Shown: one piece after another, positions 34,476 to 42,648 of the stretch
Layout: every line of letters starts with the position of its first letter
How positions within the stretch are numbered: position 1 is the stretch's first letter
Assembly: GCF_900105925.1 (NCBI RefSeq)
Contig: NZ_LT629791.1
Coordinates: 1,674,001-1,738,000 of the forward strand
Source of the DNA: Jiangella alkaliphila
Lineage (GTDB): Bacteria > Actinomycetota > Actinomycetes > Jiangellales > Jiangellaceae
Reading direction: 5' to 3'
DNA: 64,000 bases
Position numbers and translations under genes: made by a program
The notes under the pieces: model-generated
What the model saw: the letters and a program-made list of their open reading frames with translations, nothing else
Databases searched by the model: none
Told to the model about the DNA's origin: nothing

Positions 34476-35069
34476 ATGGTGACGCTGCGATCGGTGCCGG
34501 CCGGTGAGCCGGAGCCCGAGCCGGGGGACCGGCTCGGCCGGCTGCTCGACCACTGCGCCCGCGGCGACGCCGTCGCGTTCGAGCAGGTCTACGACGCCAT
34601 GGCCGGGCCGGTGCTGGGCATCGCCACGGCCGTGGTCCGCAACCGGGCGCTGGCCGAGGAGGTCGCGCAGGAGGTGCTGGTCGAGGTGTGGCGGACGTCG
34701 TCGCGGTTCCGGCCGGAGCGGGGCACCGCCCGCGGCTGGATCCTGACCATCGCGCACCGCCGCGCCGTCGACCGCGTACGCCGCGAGCAGGCCGACACCG
34801 ACCGCGACGACCGGGTGGCCCGCCGCGACGACGAGCGGCCGTACGACCGCGTGGCCGAGGAGGTCGAGGCGAACGTCGAGCGCGAGCAGGTGCGCCGCTG
34901 CCTCGACTCGCTGACCGACCTGCAGCGCGAGTCGATCGCGCTGGCCTACTACGACGGCTACACCTATCGCGAGGTCGCGCAGCTGCTGCATGCTCCCCTC
35001 GGTACGGTCAAGACACGGCTGCGCGACGGTCTGGTCCGGCTGCGCGACTGCATGGGGGTGGGGCGATGA
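34476..35069 (+). CDS. sigK: ECF sigma factor SigK
   Basis: A 197-residue ECF sigma factor with region 2 (FEQVYDAMAGPVLGIATAVV RNRALAEEVAQEVLVEVW) and region 4 (LTDLQRESIALAYYDGYTYREVAQLLHAPLGTVKTRLRDGL). The order sigK-rskA with ATGA overlap and the region 4 wording match the SigK group. GGAGGA stands 7 bases before the ATG at 34476. By analogy it controls fasciclin and other envelope proteins in response to redox conditions sensed through RskA. Confidence 0.9.
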   Translation: MVTLRSVPAGEPEPEPGDRLGRLLDHCARGDAVAFEQVYDAMAGPVLGIATAVVRNRALAEEVAQEVLVEVWRTSSRFRPERGTARGWILTIAHRRAVDRVRREQADTDRDDRVARRDDERPYDRVAEEVEANVEREQVRRCLDSLTDLQRESIALAYYDGYTYREVAQLLHAPLGTVKTRLRDGLVRLRDCMGVGR

Positions 35070-35806
35070 ACAAGCCCGTGGACGCCGGCATCCACACGCT
35101 GGCCGCGCCGTACGCGCTGCACGCACTGCCGCCGGACGAGGCGCGCCGGTTCGAGGAGCACCTGGAGCGGTGCGCCGACTGCCGCATCGAGGTCGACGAG
35201 CTGCGCGAGACCGCCGCCCGGCTGGGCGCGGCCACCGCCGTCACCCCGCCGCCGCGCCTGCGCGAAGCTGTGCTGACGCGGGTCGCCGAAGTGCGGCCGC
35301 TGCCGCCGCGGGTGGCCGCCGGCCGGGCGCCGGTGCTGCGCCGCTGGTGGCCGCGGGTATCGACGGGCCTGGTCGCGGCGCTGGTGGCCGGCATCGTCGT
35401 ACTGGGGATCCGGCTCGACGACACGCAGGGCGAGCTGGACCGGTCGCAGCAGATCGGCGCCCAGATGCGGCAGCTGGTCGAGGCCGACGACATGGAGCTG
35501 GTGCGGGTCGGAGCGGGCGACAGCCAGGGCACGGTGCTGGTCGCGCGGTCGCTGGACGTCGCGGTGTTCATCGGCGACGGCATGGAGCCGGCGCCGGAGG
35601 GGCACGAGTACCAGCTGTGGCTCATGCACGCCGACGGCGGCATGGTGGCCGCGGGCCTGCTGGGCAGTCCGCCGGACGGCCACGTCGGCCCGCATACCGC
35701 CCGCGGACTGGCCGGCGTCGACCGGCTCGGCATCACCGTCGAACCCGACGGCGGGTCGCCGCAGCCGACCACGGACCCCGTCATGGTGATCGAACTGCCG
35801 GCTTGA
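35066..35806 (+). CDS. rskA: Anti-sigma-K factor RskA
   Basis: A 246-residue membrane anti-sigma factor. The N-terminal zinc-binding anti-sigma domain has the HxxxCxxC motif (HLERCADC), one membrane segment lies at about residues 105-125, and the extracytoplasmic RskA C-terminal domain follows (VFIGDGMEPAPEGHEYQLWLM). It sequesters SigK at the membrane until regulated proteolysis. The ATG overlaps the sigK stop by 4 bases. The RskA domain has few Cys, so any redox sensing must differ from the CC pair of mycobacteria. Confidence 0.9.
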   Translation: MNKPVDAGIHTLAAPYALHALPPDEARRFEEHLERCADCRIEVDELRETAARLGAATAVTPPPRLREAVLTRVAEVRPLPPRVAAGRAPVLRRWWPRVSTGLVAALVAGIVVLGIRLDDTQGELDRSQQIGAQMRQLVEADDMELVRVGAGDSQGTVLVARSLDVAVFIGDGMEPAPEGHEYQLWLMHADGGMVAAGLLGSPPDGHVGPHTARGLAGVDRLGITVEPDGGSPQPTTDPVMVIELPA

Positions 35807-35832
35807 TCATTCCCCGTTCTCGGAATGGATCA
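35804..35832 (+). terminator. Hairpin overlapping the rskA stop
   Basis: TGATCATTCC (35804-35813) and GGAATGGATCA (35822-35832) pair with one bulge around an 8-base loop, beginning at the rskA stop codon. It probably terminates the sigK-rskA transcript. The AT-rich stretch to 35870 after it may hold the next promoter, but no convincing -35/-10 pair at normal spacing is visible. Confidence 0.5.
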
Positions 35833-35995
35833 TGACAATTCGGTTCACTTAGTCATATTTCGGTATACACTCCCGCCGAAGACTGATGGTCAGGAAACCG
35901 CGAGCCTGACCTGCCTGGCGATCATGGTTCGGCGTCATGCCTGACCATGGGCCGGCGCGCAGGTCTGTGCGACACCTCGGGGGGAGGCGTCGGCG

Positions 35996-37924
35996 TTGCG
36001 CGACACCGTGTCCACACTTCCTGCGTTGCCGCGGGACCTCGACGAGCTGCGGCTGCCGATCCCGGTGCAGCCGCGCCCGCCGCGGCCCCGCCCGGTGCGC
36101 GAGTGGTTCCGCCGCAACGGGCCGGACTTCGCCTGGCTGGCCCCGCTACTGACGCTGACCGGCTTCGTGCACGCCGCCGGTATGGCCCGCGCACCCGCGT
36201 TCGCCGAGGTCGAGGGCGAGGCGGTGGCCCGGATCGCCGACGGCGCCTGGTCGTTCTCCGGCGACCTCGGCCTGGCCCAGCTGGCCGCCTGGATCGGCCC
36301 GTCCGGCGCGCTGGACCGGGCGTCGCAGGCCGTCGCCGGCGGGCGTGAGGCGATGCTGGTCGTGCTGCTGCTGGGCGTGGTCCTGCTCTGGATACTGGCC
36401 CGCCGGCTGGGTGTGGCACGGCCGGCCGCCGCGGTCGCCGTCGTCCTCTTCGCCGTCTCGCCGCTCGCGCTGCACCTGCACCGGATGGTGCTGGCCGAGA
36501 ACGTCGCCGTGCTGTGGACGCTGCTCGCGTTCGCGCTCGCGACGGCGCGCCGCCGGCAGCCGGTCGCGTTCCCTGCCGCCGCGGCCGCGATGGTCGTCGC
36601 CGCGCTGACACAGACCACCTTCCTCGTGGTCGCGCCGTTCGTCGTGTGGATGATGTGGCAGCAGGTGACGGCCCGGGCGTGGCGGCTGGTGCTGGCCGGC
36701 GTGGCCACCGCCGCGGGCGCCGGCGGGTACGCGTACGTCCTGATGTCGCTGGGCGATCTCGGCGGCGGCACGCCGGAGCGGTGGTGGACGCTGGACCCGG
36801 TGCTGCTCGTCGTCGGGCCGGTCGCGGCGGGAGCGGCACTGCTGTTCCGGCCGCTGCGCCCCGTGGCGGGCGCGCTGCTCACGCTGGTGCTGCTGATCGT
36901 CGTGCCGGGCGGGTCGGCGCCGGTCGCCCTGCTGATCGCGGCGGTGCCGCTGGCGGCGTTGTTGGTGCCCGCGGCCGCGCACCGCCTGGTCGTCCGGATG
37001 CTGTCGATGCGTGGCCGGCCGGAGGCGACGCCGCTCGCGATCATGTCGACGACCGCGGCCGCCGCGCTGGTCGTCGCGGTGGCCGCGACCTGGCCGGGCG
37101 AGCTGCGGCCGCTGCTGCGCGAGGACCCGGTCGCGCCGGTCGAGCAGGCCGAGCGCTGGCTCGAGGCGAACGTGCCCCGCGAGGGCCGGCTCGTGGTCGA
37201 CCACACCATCCGGGCCGATCTGCTGCGGTCCGGGTTCTCCGCCGGCGGCGTGCTGCCGTTCACCAGCTACCCGGCGGCCGAGTCGCCGGGCGAGCTGCTG
37301 CCGCTCGGTGCCACCGTCGCGGCGCCGCCGGCCTTCGATCCGCGGCCGCCGGGCTGGACCCACTACGACTACATCGTGTCGACGGCAGCGCTGCGCGACG
37401 ACGACACCGACCGCCCCGACGTCCGGGCCGCGCTGGCCGAGTCGACCGTCGTCGCGGAGTTCGGCAGCGGCGACGGCCGGGTCGAGATCCGCGCGATCCA
37501 CCCGCTCGGCCGCGACGTCGCCGAGGCCGTCGCCGCCGACGACCGGCGCACCGTCGGCTACGCGACCGGGCAGCTGCTGCGCAACGACGCGCTGAGGTTC
37601 GACGCCGACGCGCGCGCCGTGGCGGAGGCCGGGCGGGTCGACCCGCGGCTGGTGATCATCCTGGGCAAGCTGTCCGGCACGCACGAGGTGGACGTCGCGC
37701 TGCCGGCGCTGCCGGGCGAGGACGCCGGGGTGCGCCGCCAGGTGGTCCTCAGCGGGCTGCCTACGGAGGACGAAGCCGCCCGGGTCGCGCTCTGGCTGCT
37801 GGGCCAGCCGCCGCCGTTCACGCCGTCGCAGGTCGACACCGACGGGACCACCGTCACCGCCACGTACTCGCTGACCGCGCCGCGCGGTCTGCTCCCCGAT
37901 CCACCGCAGCACGACAGTCCCTAG
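35996..37924 (+). CDS. Multi-spanning membrane protein, glycosyltransferase-like
   Basis: A 642-residue protein with roughly ten membrane segments in the first 370 residues and a soluble extracytoplasmic C-terminal domain. The early acidic loop (EVEGEAVARIADGAW) and the HRMVLAEN segment resemble the ArnT/PMT-like GT39/GT83 mannosyltransferases, which use polyprenyl-linked sugars. This is a family-level guess. The only start with a good ribosome binding site (GGGGGGAGG, 8 bases upstream) is the TTG at 35996. It is followed 9 bp later by the DUF4397 gene. Confidence 0.7.
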   Translation: MRDTVSTLPALPRDLDELRLPIPVQPRPPRPRPVREWFRRNGPDFAWLAPLLTLTGFVHAAGMARAPAFAEVEGEAVARIADGAWSFSGDLGLAQLAAWIGPSGALDRASQAVAGGREAMLVVLLLGVVLLWILARRLGVARPAAAVAVVLFAVSPLALHLHRMVLAENVAVLWTLLAFALATARRRQPVAFPAAAAAMVVAALTQTTFLVVAPFVVWMMWQQVTARAWRLVLAGVATAAGAGGYAYVLMSLGDLGGGTPERWWTLDPVLLVVGPVAAGAALLFRPLRPVAGALLTLVLLIVVPGGSAPVALLIAAVPLAALLVPAAAHRLVVRMLSMRGRPEATPLAIMSTTAAAALVVAVAATWPGELRPLLREDPVAPVEQAERWLEANVPREGRLVVDHTIRADLLRSGFSAGGVLPFTSYPAAESPGELLPLGATVAAPPAFDPRPPGWTHYDYIVSTAALRDDDTDRPDVRAALAESTVVAEFGSGDGRVEIRAIHPLGRDVAEAVAADDRRTVGYATGQLLRNDALRFDADARAVAEAGRVDPRLVIILGKLSGTHEVDVALPALPGEDAGVRRQVVLSGLPTEDEAARVALWLLGQPPPFTPSQVDTDGTTVTATYSLTAPRGLLPDPPQHDSP

Positions 37925-37933
37925 GAGATCCTT

Positions 37934-38758
37934 ATGAAGCGCATCATGATGTCCCTGGCCACGGCCGCAGGAGTGGTCGCGCTGGTCGCCGGTACAGCCG
38001 TCGGCGCCGAGGCGCCGGCGGCCGAGGGCTGGGCCCGGCTCGCGCACCTGTCGCCCGACACCCCTGAGGTCGACGTCAGCCTGACCGGCCTCGACGGCGC
38101 GTCCGTGCTGGAGTTGCAGGACGTCGGCTACGGCGACGTGTCCAACTACGCGCGGCTGCCCGCCGGGACGTACACCGCGGCGATGCGTCCGGCCGGCGCT
38201 CCGGCCGAGTCCGAGCCGGTGATCACCGCGGCCGTCGAGATCGAGGACGGCGTCGCTATCACCGTGGCCGCCGTCGGCATGAACGCCGACCTCTCCGGCC
38301 GCATCCTCGTCGACGACCTGACGGCGCCTGCGGCCGGCCAGGCGCGGGTACGGCTGATCTCGGCCGCCGTCTCGTCGCCGGCGGTGTCCGTCACCACCGA
38401 CACCGGCACGGTGCTGGCCGACAACGCCGAGTTCGGGACGGCGACCGGCTACACCGAGGTGCCCGGCGGCCGCTGGACCCTGAACCTCGCCAGCGATGCC
38501 GGGACCGGCAGCACCGACGTCGACCTCGCCGCCGGCAGCGTCGACACCCTCTTCGTCCTCGACGTCGACGGTGAGCTGGAGGTCGTCGGCGTCGTGGACA
38601 GCACCGGCACGCCGGAGTCGCCGGCCGGCGGCGTGGAGACCGGCGGCCGCGGCCTGGCCGACGAGCCGGGCTGGTCGACGCCGCTCGGAGCGGTGGCGCT
38701 GGTCGCCGGGCTGACCGTCGTCACCGCAGTCCTGGCGCGCCGCCGACGGGTGGCATGA
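37934..38758 (+). CDS. DUF4397 surface protein
   Basis: A 274-residue protein with a signal peptide (MKRIMMSLATAAGVVALVAG), two DUF4397 repeats (ARLAHLSPDTPEVDVSLTG and RVRLISAAVSSPAVSVTT), a Gly-rich linker, a C-terminal membrane segment and a basic tail (RRRR). The C-terminal layout is that of a wall- or membrane-anchored surface protein, and a sortase gene overlaps its end (ATGA). No clear LPxTG is present before the membrane segment, so it need not be the sortase substrate. Confidence 0.85.
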   Translation: MKRIMMSLATAAGVVALVAGTAVGAEAPAAEGWARLAHLSPDTPEVDVSLTGLDGASVLELQDVGYGDVSNYARLPAGTYTAAMRPAGAPAESEPVITAAVEIEDGVAITVAAVGMNADLSGRILVDDLTAPAAGQARVRLISAAVSSPAVSVTTDTGTVLADNAEFGTATGYTEVPGGRWTLNLASDAGTGSTDVDLAAGSVDTLFVLDVDGELEVVGVVDSTGTPESPAGGVETGGRGLADEPGWSTPLGAVALVAGLTVVTAVLARRRRVA

Positions 38759-39396
38759 GGCGGATCACGACGGCGCTGGTGATCCTCGCCGTCGCGGTCG
38801 CCGGCGGGTGCGCGGGCGACGAGGCGACGGTGTCCGCCGCAGGCGGCGGCGCCGGGGTGACGCAGCCCCCCGGCGCCGCGACCGCCGCACCCGCACAGGC
38901 CGGCCAGACGCCGTCGCCGGACGCGACGACCGGGCCGCGGCCGATACCCGTCGACGACACCGTGCCGGTGCGGGTGCGGATCCCGGCGATCGGCATCGAC
39001 AGCGCCCTGGAGACCCTGTACCGCGAGGACGACGGCCGGCTGGCCGCGCCTGCGGACTGGCAGTCGGCCGGGTGGTTCGCCGGCGGACCGGTGCCCGGCG
39101 CGCCCGGCCCGGCCGTCATCGCCGGCCATGTGGACTCGCCGAGCGGCGCCGCGGTCTTCGCCGGCCTGGCCCGGCTGCGCCCCGGCGACCAGGTCGAGGT
39201 CGAGCTCAGCGACGGCTCGGTCAGCGTGTTCGAGGTGGACGGCAGCCGCACGGTGCCGCAGGCGGACTTCCCGACCGACGAGGTCTACGGGCCGGTGCCG
39301 GACCGGCAGCTGCGGCTGATCACCTGCCACACGTTCGACGAGGCCGCCGGCCACTACACGGACAACCTGGTGGTCTTCGCCACCGCGACCGGCTGA
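38755..39396 (+). CDS. Class E/F-type sortase, lipoprotein-like N-terminus
   Basis: A 213-residue sortase with a lipobox-like AVAGGC near residue 19 and a Pro/Thr-rich linker. The catalytic domain runs from RVRIPAIGIDS through AGHVDS (catalytic His) to RQLRLITCHTF (catalytic Cys). The sequence after the Cys (GHYTDNLVVFATATG) has no Arg, which is the third catalytic residue in most sortases. It attaches surface proteins to the wall or trims them. The ATGA overlap with the DUF4397 gene points to a shared pathway. Confidence 0.82.
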   Translation: MRRITTALVILAVAVAGGCAGDEATVSAAGGGAGVTQPPGAATAAPAQAGQTPSPDATTGPRPIPVDDTVPVRVRIPAIGIDSALETLYREDDGRLAAPADWQSAGWFAGGPVPGAPGPAVIAGHVDSPSGAAVFAGLARLRPGDQVEVELSDGSVSVFEVDGSRTVPQADFPTDEVYGPVPDRQLRLITCHTFDEAAGHYTDNLVVFATATG

Positions 39397-39443
39397 CCCG
39401 CCCGCGGAACCGCGGCCCGGCGCGTGGTGGTGTTCCCGCTGGG

Positions 39444-39562
39444 GCTCTGCCATCGGAAAGACTGCAGAGCGCCATCGCGCGCGATCGAGCTCTGCCATCG
39501 GACAGGACTGCAGAGCGCCATCGCGCGCGATCGAGCTCTGCCATCGGATGCGACGGCAGAGC
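39444..39562. repeat. Three tandem hairpin repeats between sortase and L,D-transpeptidase genes
   Basis: Units of 45 and 46 bp start at 39444 and 39489, with a partial third at 39535. Each begins GCTCTGCCATCGGA and contains GCAGAGC, so each folds into a stem GCTCTGC/GCAGAGC (8 bp in the third). A palindromic ATCGCGCGCGAT lies between units 1-2 and 2-3. It lies in a gap between convergent genes, where it may terminate the rightward transcript. Confidence 0.75.
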
Positions 39563-39625
39563 TCCAACGGCGCGGACGGATCGGCCGGGGGCAAGGGGCC
39601 GGGGCCGGGGCCGGGGCCGGCCCAG

Positions 39626-39651
39626 CGTCCCCGCCCGAGCGGGCGGGGACG
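39626..39651. terminator. Terminator hairpin of the L,D-transpeptidase gene
   Basis: CGTCCCCGCCC (39626-39636) and GGGCGGGGACG (39641-39651) form a perfect 11-bp stem with a 4-base loop just after the leftward stop codon. It is preceded by a short GGGGCC tandem run (about 39595-39618). Confidence 0.8.
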
Positions 39652-39658
39652 GCGCCGA

Positions 39659-40798
39659 TCACGACCAGTAGACGATGACCTTGTCGCCGATGTTGACCTG
39701 GTCGAACAGCGACTCGATGGCGTCGCGGTCGCGGACGTTGACGCAGCCGTGCGACCCGCCGTTGTAGCCGTTGGCGGCGAAGTCGGGCGAGTAGTGCACC
39801 GCCTGGCCGCGGCTGAAGAACATCGCGAACGGCATCGGCGTGTCGTACAGCGACGACACGTGGTCGCGGGACTTCGAGTTGACCTGGAACTCGCCCTCGC
39901 GGGTCGGCGTCTCGTCGGTGCCGAACCGGACGTCGAAGGACATGCGCACCTCGCCGTCGACGACCCATCGCAGCGAGTTGTTCGACTTGTCGATGCACAG
40001 CACCCGGCCGGTGAGGCAGCGTTCGTCGAGGCCGGCGGTGTCGCCGCCGTTGTTCTCGGGCTCGCGGTTGTGCAGCTCGTCGTCGGTGGGCGTGCTGGTC
40101 ATCTCGACGATCTTGTCCCAGGTGCGCTGGTCGACCTCGCCGGTGGTGGGGAACTCGCGCCGTTCCTGGAAGCCCTTGACCGCGGCGGTGGTGGTGTCGC
40201 CGTAGGTGTCGGTGACGTCGCCGCTGTACCAGTCGATCTGCTTGAGCCGGGCCTGCAGCTCGCGGACCTGGTCGCCGGTGTCGCCGGGGCCGAGGATCGT
40301 CGGGCCGGGCGTCAGGACGTTGTTCAGTTCGTCCTCGGTCGGTGTCTCGGTCATCCCGACGAGGGTGTCCCAGGTGACCTGGTCGACCTCGCCGGTGACC
40401 GGCAGCTCGCGCTTCTCCTGGAACCCGGTGACGGCGGCGATCGTGACGTCGTCGAACTCGCCGTTGATGTCGGGTGCGTACCACTGCAGCTGCTTGAGCC
40501 GCGCCTGCAGCTCACGCACCTGGTCGCCGGTGGCGCCGGCGGCCATCAGCGCCGGTGGTGTGGTGGGAGTCGGCGTCGGGGTGGCCGTCGGGGTGGGGGT
40601 GGGTGTCGCCGTCGGGGTCGGGGTGTCCGAAGGCGTCTCCTCGGCCGGCTGCGTCGCGGTCTGGCCGGACGTCTGTGGGCTGGCCGACGCCGGCTCGTCG
40701 CCGCCGAACTGGTTCAGGCCGATGAGCACGGCCGACACCACGGCGACGGCGAGCACGGCGATGAGCGCGCCCATGCCGGCCTTCCTACGACGCGTCAC
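39659..40798 (-). CDS. L,D-transpeptidase with two peptidoglycan-binding domains
   Basis: A 379-residue envelope protein. It has an N-terminal membrane anchor (about residues 8-28), a long Thr/Pro repeat linker (about 45-82), and two PG_binding_1 domains (each with TGDQVRELQARLKQ and AAVxGFQExRExPxTGEVD). A C-terminal YkuD catalytic domain ends with HYSPDF ... SHGCVNVRDRDA. It forms 3-3 cross-links in peptidoglycan or attaches proteins to it. The first ATG is used. It is the last chromosomal gene before the prophage. Confidence 0.92.
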   Translation of the reverse strand: MTRRRKAGMGALIAVLAVAVVSAVLIGLNQFGGDEPASASPQTSGQTATQPAEETPSDTPTPTATPTPTPTATPTPTPTTPPALMAAGATGDQVRELQARLKQLQWYAPDINGEFDDVTIAAVTGFQEKRELPVTGEVDQVTWDTLVGMTETPTEDELNNVLTPGPTILGPGDTGDQVRELQARLKQIDWYSGDVTDTYGDTTTAAVKGFQERREFPTTGEVDQRTWDKIVEMTSTPTDDELHNREPENNGGDTAGLDERCLTGRVLCIDKSNNSLRWVVDGEVRMSFDVRFGTDETPTREGEFQVNSKSRDHVSSLYDTPMPFAMFFSRGQAVHYSPDFAANGYNGGSHGCVNVRDRDAIESLFDQVNIGDKVIVYWS

Positions 40799-40874
40799 GT
40801 TGGTTCCTCCCCCATCTGACGGCGTCCCCGCGACGCCGCTCCCACCTTCAAAGACTCATCAAACAGGGACCAGG

Positions 40875-40894
40875 TTGCCGTAGTGACACGGCAA
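40875..40894. terminator. Small hairpin after the phage repressor gene
   Basis: TTGCCGT (40875-40881) and ACGGCAA (40888-40894) pair around a 6-base loop, 7 bp beyond the repressor stop. It may end the leftward repressor transcript and lies near the chromosome/prophage border. Confidence 0.45.
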
Positions 40895-40900
40895 TCTCCA

Positions 40901-41191
40901 TTACGACTCGGTTACACGCTTCAGAGAAGGCGCGTCGTGGTCGTGTCCGGGGTGGATTCCGTGGGCCAGCCACTCGTAGGGGACGCCGCAGCGCATCGCC
41001 CACAACCGGACCGCAGTGGCCGGCGGCTTGGTGCGCCCGCTCGTCCAGTTGGTCACGGTGTTGCGGGAGACCTCGAGGTAGGCGGCCATCTCGCCGGGCC
41101 CGATGCCGGCGTGGCGTAGCGCCTTGAGCATGCGGTCGGTGAAGTCCCACACAGGGACTGTCGCCTGACCAGTCGTCGTCGCTTCGCTCAT
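40901..41191 (-). CDS. XRE-family phage repressor-like protein
   Basis: A 96-residue helix-turn-helix protein (MLKALRHAGIGPGEMAAYLEVSRNTVTNWTSGRTKPPATAVRLWA). It resembles the small immunity repressors of actinophages. It is the only leftward gene at the start of the prophage and diverges from the early operon, the classic position for a lysogeny repressor. The gap up to 41291 contains an inverted pair GCACGGAT that could be its operator. Confidence 0.8.
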   Translation of the reverse strand: MSEATTTGQATVPVWDFTDRMLKALRHAGIGPGEMAAYLEVSRNTVTNWTSGRTKPPATAVRLWAMRCGVPYEWLAHGIHPGHDHDAPSLKRVTES

Positions 41192-41204
41192 GCACCGACC
41201 TTAC

Positions 41205-41261
41205 GCACAGATCCGTGCACGGCGCAAGAGGTTGCAGGAACTTCAGCACGGATGCTTGACA
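41205..41261 (+). promoter_or_regulatory. Early promoter/operator region of the prophage
   Basis: ATCCGTGC (41211-41218) and GCACGGAT (41246-41253) are an 8-bp inverted pair. The left copy is itself within the near-palindrome GCACAGATCCGTGC (41205-41218). TTGACA (41256-41261) is a good -35 for the rightward early operon, partly covered by the right half-site, though no strong -10 is visible. This fits repression by the adjacent XRE protein. Confidence 0.5.
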
Positions 41262-41291
41262 ACAGCTTGTGCATCGACAAATCTTCTCCGC

Positions 41292-41534
41292 ATGGGAAGC
41301 GATGACCTCATCACCAGCACGCAGGCCGCCGAGATTCTCGGCGTCGACCGCGCGACGGTGTCCCGCTGGTCTGACGACCGCCTCAAGCCGGAGGCGCGCA
41401 AGCTCCACGTCGCCAAGCAGCTGCCCGGGCAGTCCGGCGCCAGGCTCTTCGACGTCAACGACGTGCACGCCCTGCGCGCCCGGCTCGACGCCGAGAAGGC
41501 CGCGGCGGCGGCCGCGAAGGCGGCCGGCCGATGA
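41292..41534 (+). CDS. Helix-turn-helix/excisionase-like protein
   Basis: An 80-residue protein with an N-terminal winged-helix-like DNA-binding pattern (LITSTQAAEILGVDRATVSRW) and a short helical Ala/Lys-rich tail. It is the first gene of the rightward early operon, facing the XRE repressor, so it could be a Cro-type regulator or an excisionase. The ATG at 41292 fits the promoter. It overlaps the next gene by ATGA. Confidence 0.75.
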   Translation: MGSDDLITSTQAAEILGVDRATVSRWSDDRLKPEARKLHVAKQLPGQSGARLFDVNDVHALRARLDAEKAAAAAAKAAGR

Positions 41535-41845
41535 GCAGGGCGGAGAAGGGCCTGGACTACGGCCCGACCGACGGCTGCTTCAACTTGATCGCACGGGCCG
41601 CCCTGGCGCTCGTCGTCCTCGCCCTGGTGCTGGCGGGCTGCCAGTCGTCGTCGAGTAGCGGCGGCGGTGGTGGCGGCATGAACGGCACGCCGCACCACAT
41701 CGGCGAGGCGTGGAAGAAGCCCCTCGACTTCGCCGTCGACGCCGCGCCGTGGGCCTTCGCCGCCTTCGTGCTGCTGGCGTTCGCCGGTGCTCTCGTGCAC
41801 GCCCATCGTCGCCCGCGTCACGGGCGTCACCGAGCCGCTGGGTGA
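41531..41845 (+). CDS. Small prophage membrane protein
   Basis: A 104-residue protein with a hydrophobic segment at about residues 20-36 ending in a lipobox-like LVLAGC, a Ser/Gly run, and a second hydrophobic segment at about 70-90 followed by a His/Arg-rich tail. It is ATGA-coupled to the upstream gene. No function recognised. Confidence 0.6.
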   Translation: MSRAEKGLDYGPTDGCFNLIARAALALVVLALVLAGCQSSSSSGGGGGGMNGTPHHIGEAWKKPLDFAVDAAPWAFAAFVLLAFAGALVHAHRRPRHGRHRAAG

Positions 41846-42019
41846 GGTGTGCGGCGGACCTTCGCCCCCGGGGGAACCCCGCACACCCCACCCAGCTCCA
41901 GCCTGCGAGCCCCCGGACATCAACGACGTCGCCGCGGGCAGCCAGCCCGCAAATGGACGGGCCCCGGTCACGCCGAATGTGACCGGGACCCGCTGACCAC
42001 CGAGAAGGAGATCCTACCG

Positions 42020-42514
42020 ATGGACACCGACACCCTGTGGCAGATCCTCGCCGTGGCGGGCTTCGCGGCCGCCCTGCTCGCGTTCGGCGCGTTGTGCGGC
42101 TGGGCCCTGTACCGCAACGGCCGCCGCGACGAGGCCATCGCCCGCGACGAGGACGAGGCGTGGTGGGACACCACGGTGCGCCGCGCCCCGGACGTCGAGC
42201 CGACCCCGCCGGACCTGGCCGTCGTGGCCGGCGTGACCCCGCTGCCGCGCCGCGAGCCCGGCGCGACCCGGGTGGGCGGCTGGCTGCCTCCGCTCGACGA
42301 CCCGCGGGTGACCCGGTACCCCGACCAGCCCGCCGCGCAGGTGAAGAAGCGCAGCTGCCGCGAGTGCGGCTGCACTGACGATGACGCCTGTGAGGGCGGC
42401 TGCAGCTGGGTGGAGCCGGACCTGTGCTCGACCTGCGGCGGCCCGGCGGACCGCGACGAGACCGACGTGAAGACGGCCAGCGTGAAGACGCTGAAGGTGA
42501 CGGTGCCCCGATGA
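42020..42514 (+). CDS. Prophage membrane protein with C-terminal Cys-rich zinc motif
   Basis: A 164-residue protein with one N-terminal membrane segment (LWQILAVAGFAAALLAFGAL) and a C-terminal Cys cluster (CRECGCTDDDACEGGCSWV then CSTCGG). The cluster probably binds zinc and matches the small zinc-finger segments common in actinophage early proteins. AAGGAG (42005-42010) supports the ATG at 42020. The 174 bp before it (41846-42019) contains no convincing gene. Confidence 0.65.
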   Translation: MDTDTLWQILAVAGFAAALLAFGALCGWALYRNGRRDEAIARDEDEAWWDTTVRRAPDVEPTPPDLAVVAGVTPLPRREPGATRVGGWLPPLDDPRVTRYPDQPAAQVKKRSCRECGCTDDDACEGGCSWVEPDLCSTCGGPADRDETDVKTASVKTLKVTVPR

Positions 42515-42648
42515 TCAACACCGTCCTCACGATCGTGTTCACCGCCTTCTTCGCGGGGTGCTCGGTGATGCTGGCCGCCGGCCCGTACTACAAGGCGAAG
42601 CGGCAGCAGCGGATGTGGCTGCACTCGCACGAACGGGGCGACCGGTGA
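42511..42648 (+). CDS. Small prophage membrane protein
   Basis: A 45-residue protein with a single membrane segment (TVLTIVFTAFFAGCSVMLAA) and a basic cytoplasmic tail. The ATG overlaps the previous stop (ATGA), and its own stop overlaps the next start (GTGA). This coupling is the main support for its being real. Confidence 0.55.
   Translation: MINTVLTIVFTAFFAGCSVMLAAGPYYKAKRQQRMWLHSHERGDR

Noticed and set aside
41787-41996. 69-residue open frame before the zinc-motif membrane gene
   Set aside because: Overlaps the end of the preceding gene in another frame, has no ribosome binding site and a Pro-rich composition typical of spurious frames in GC-rich DNA.
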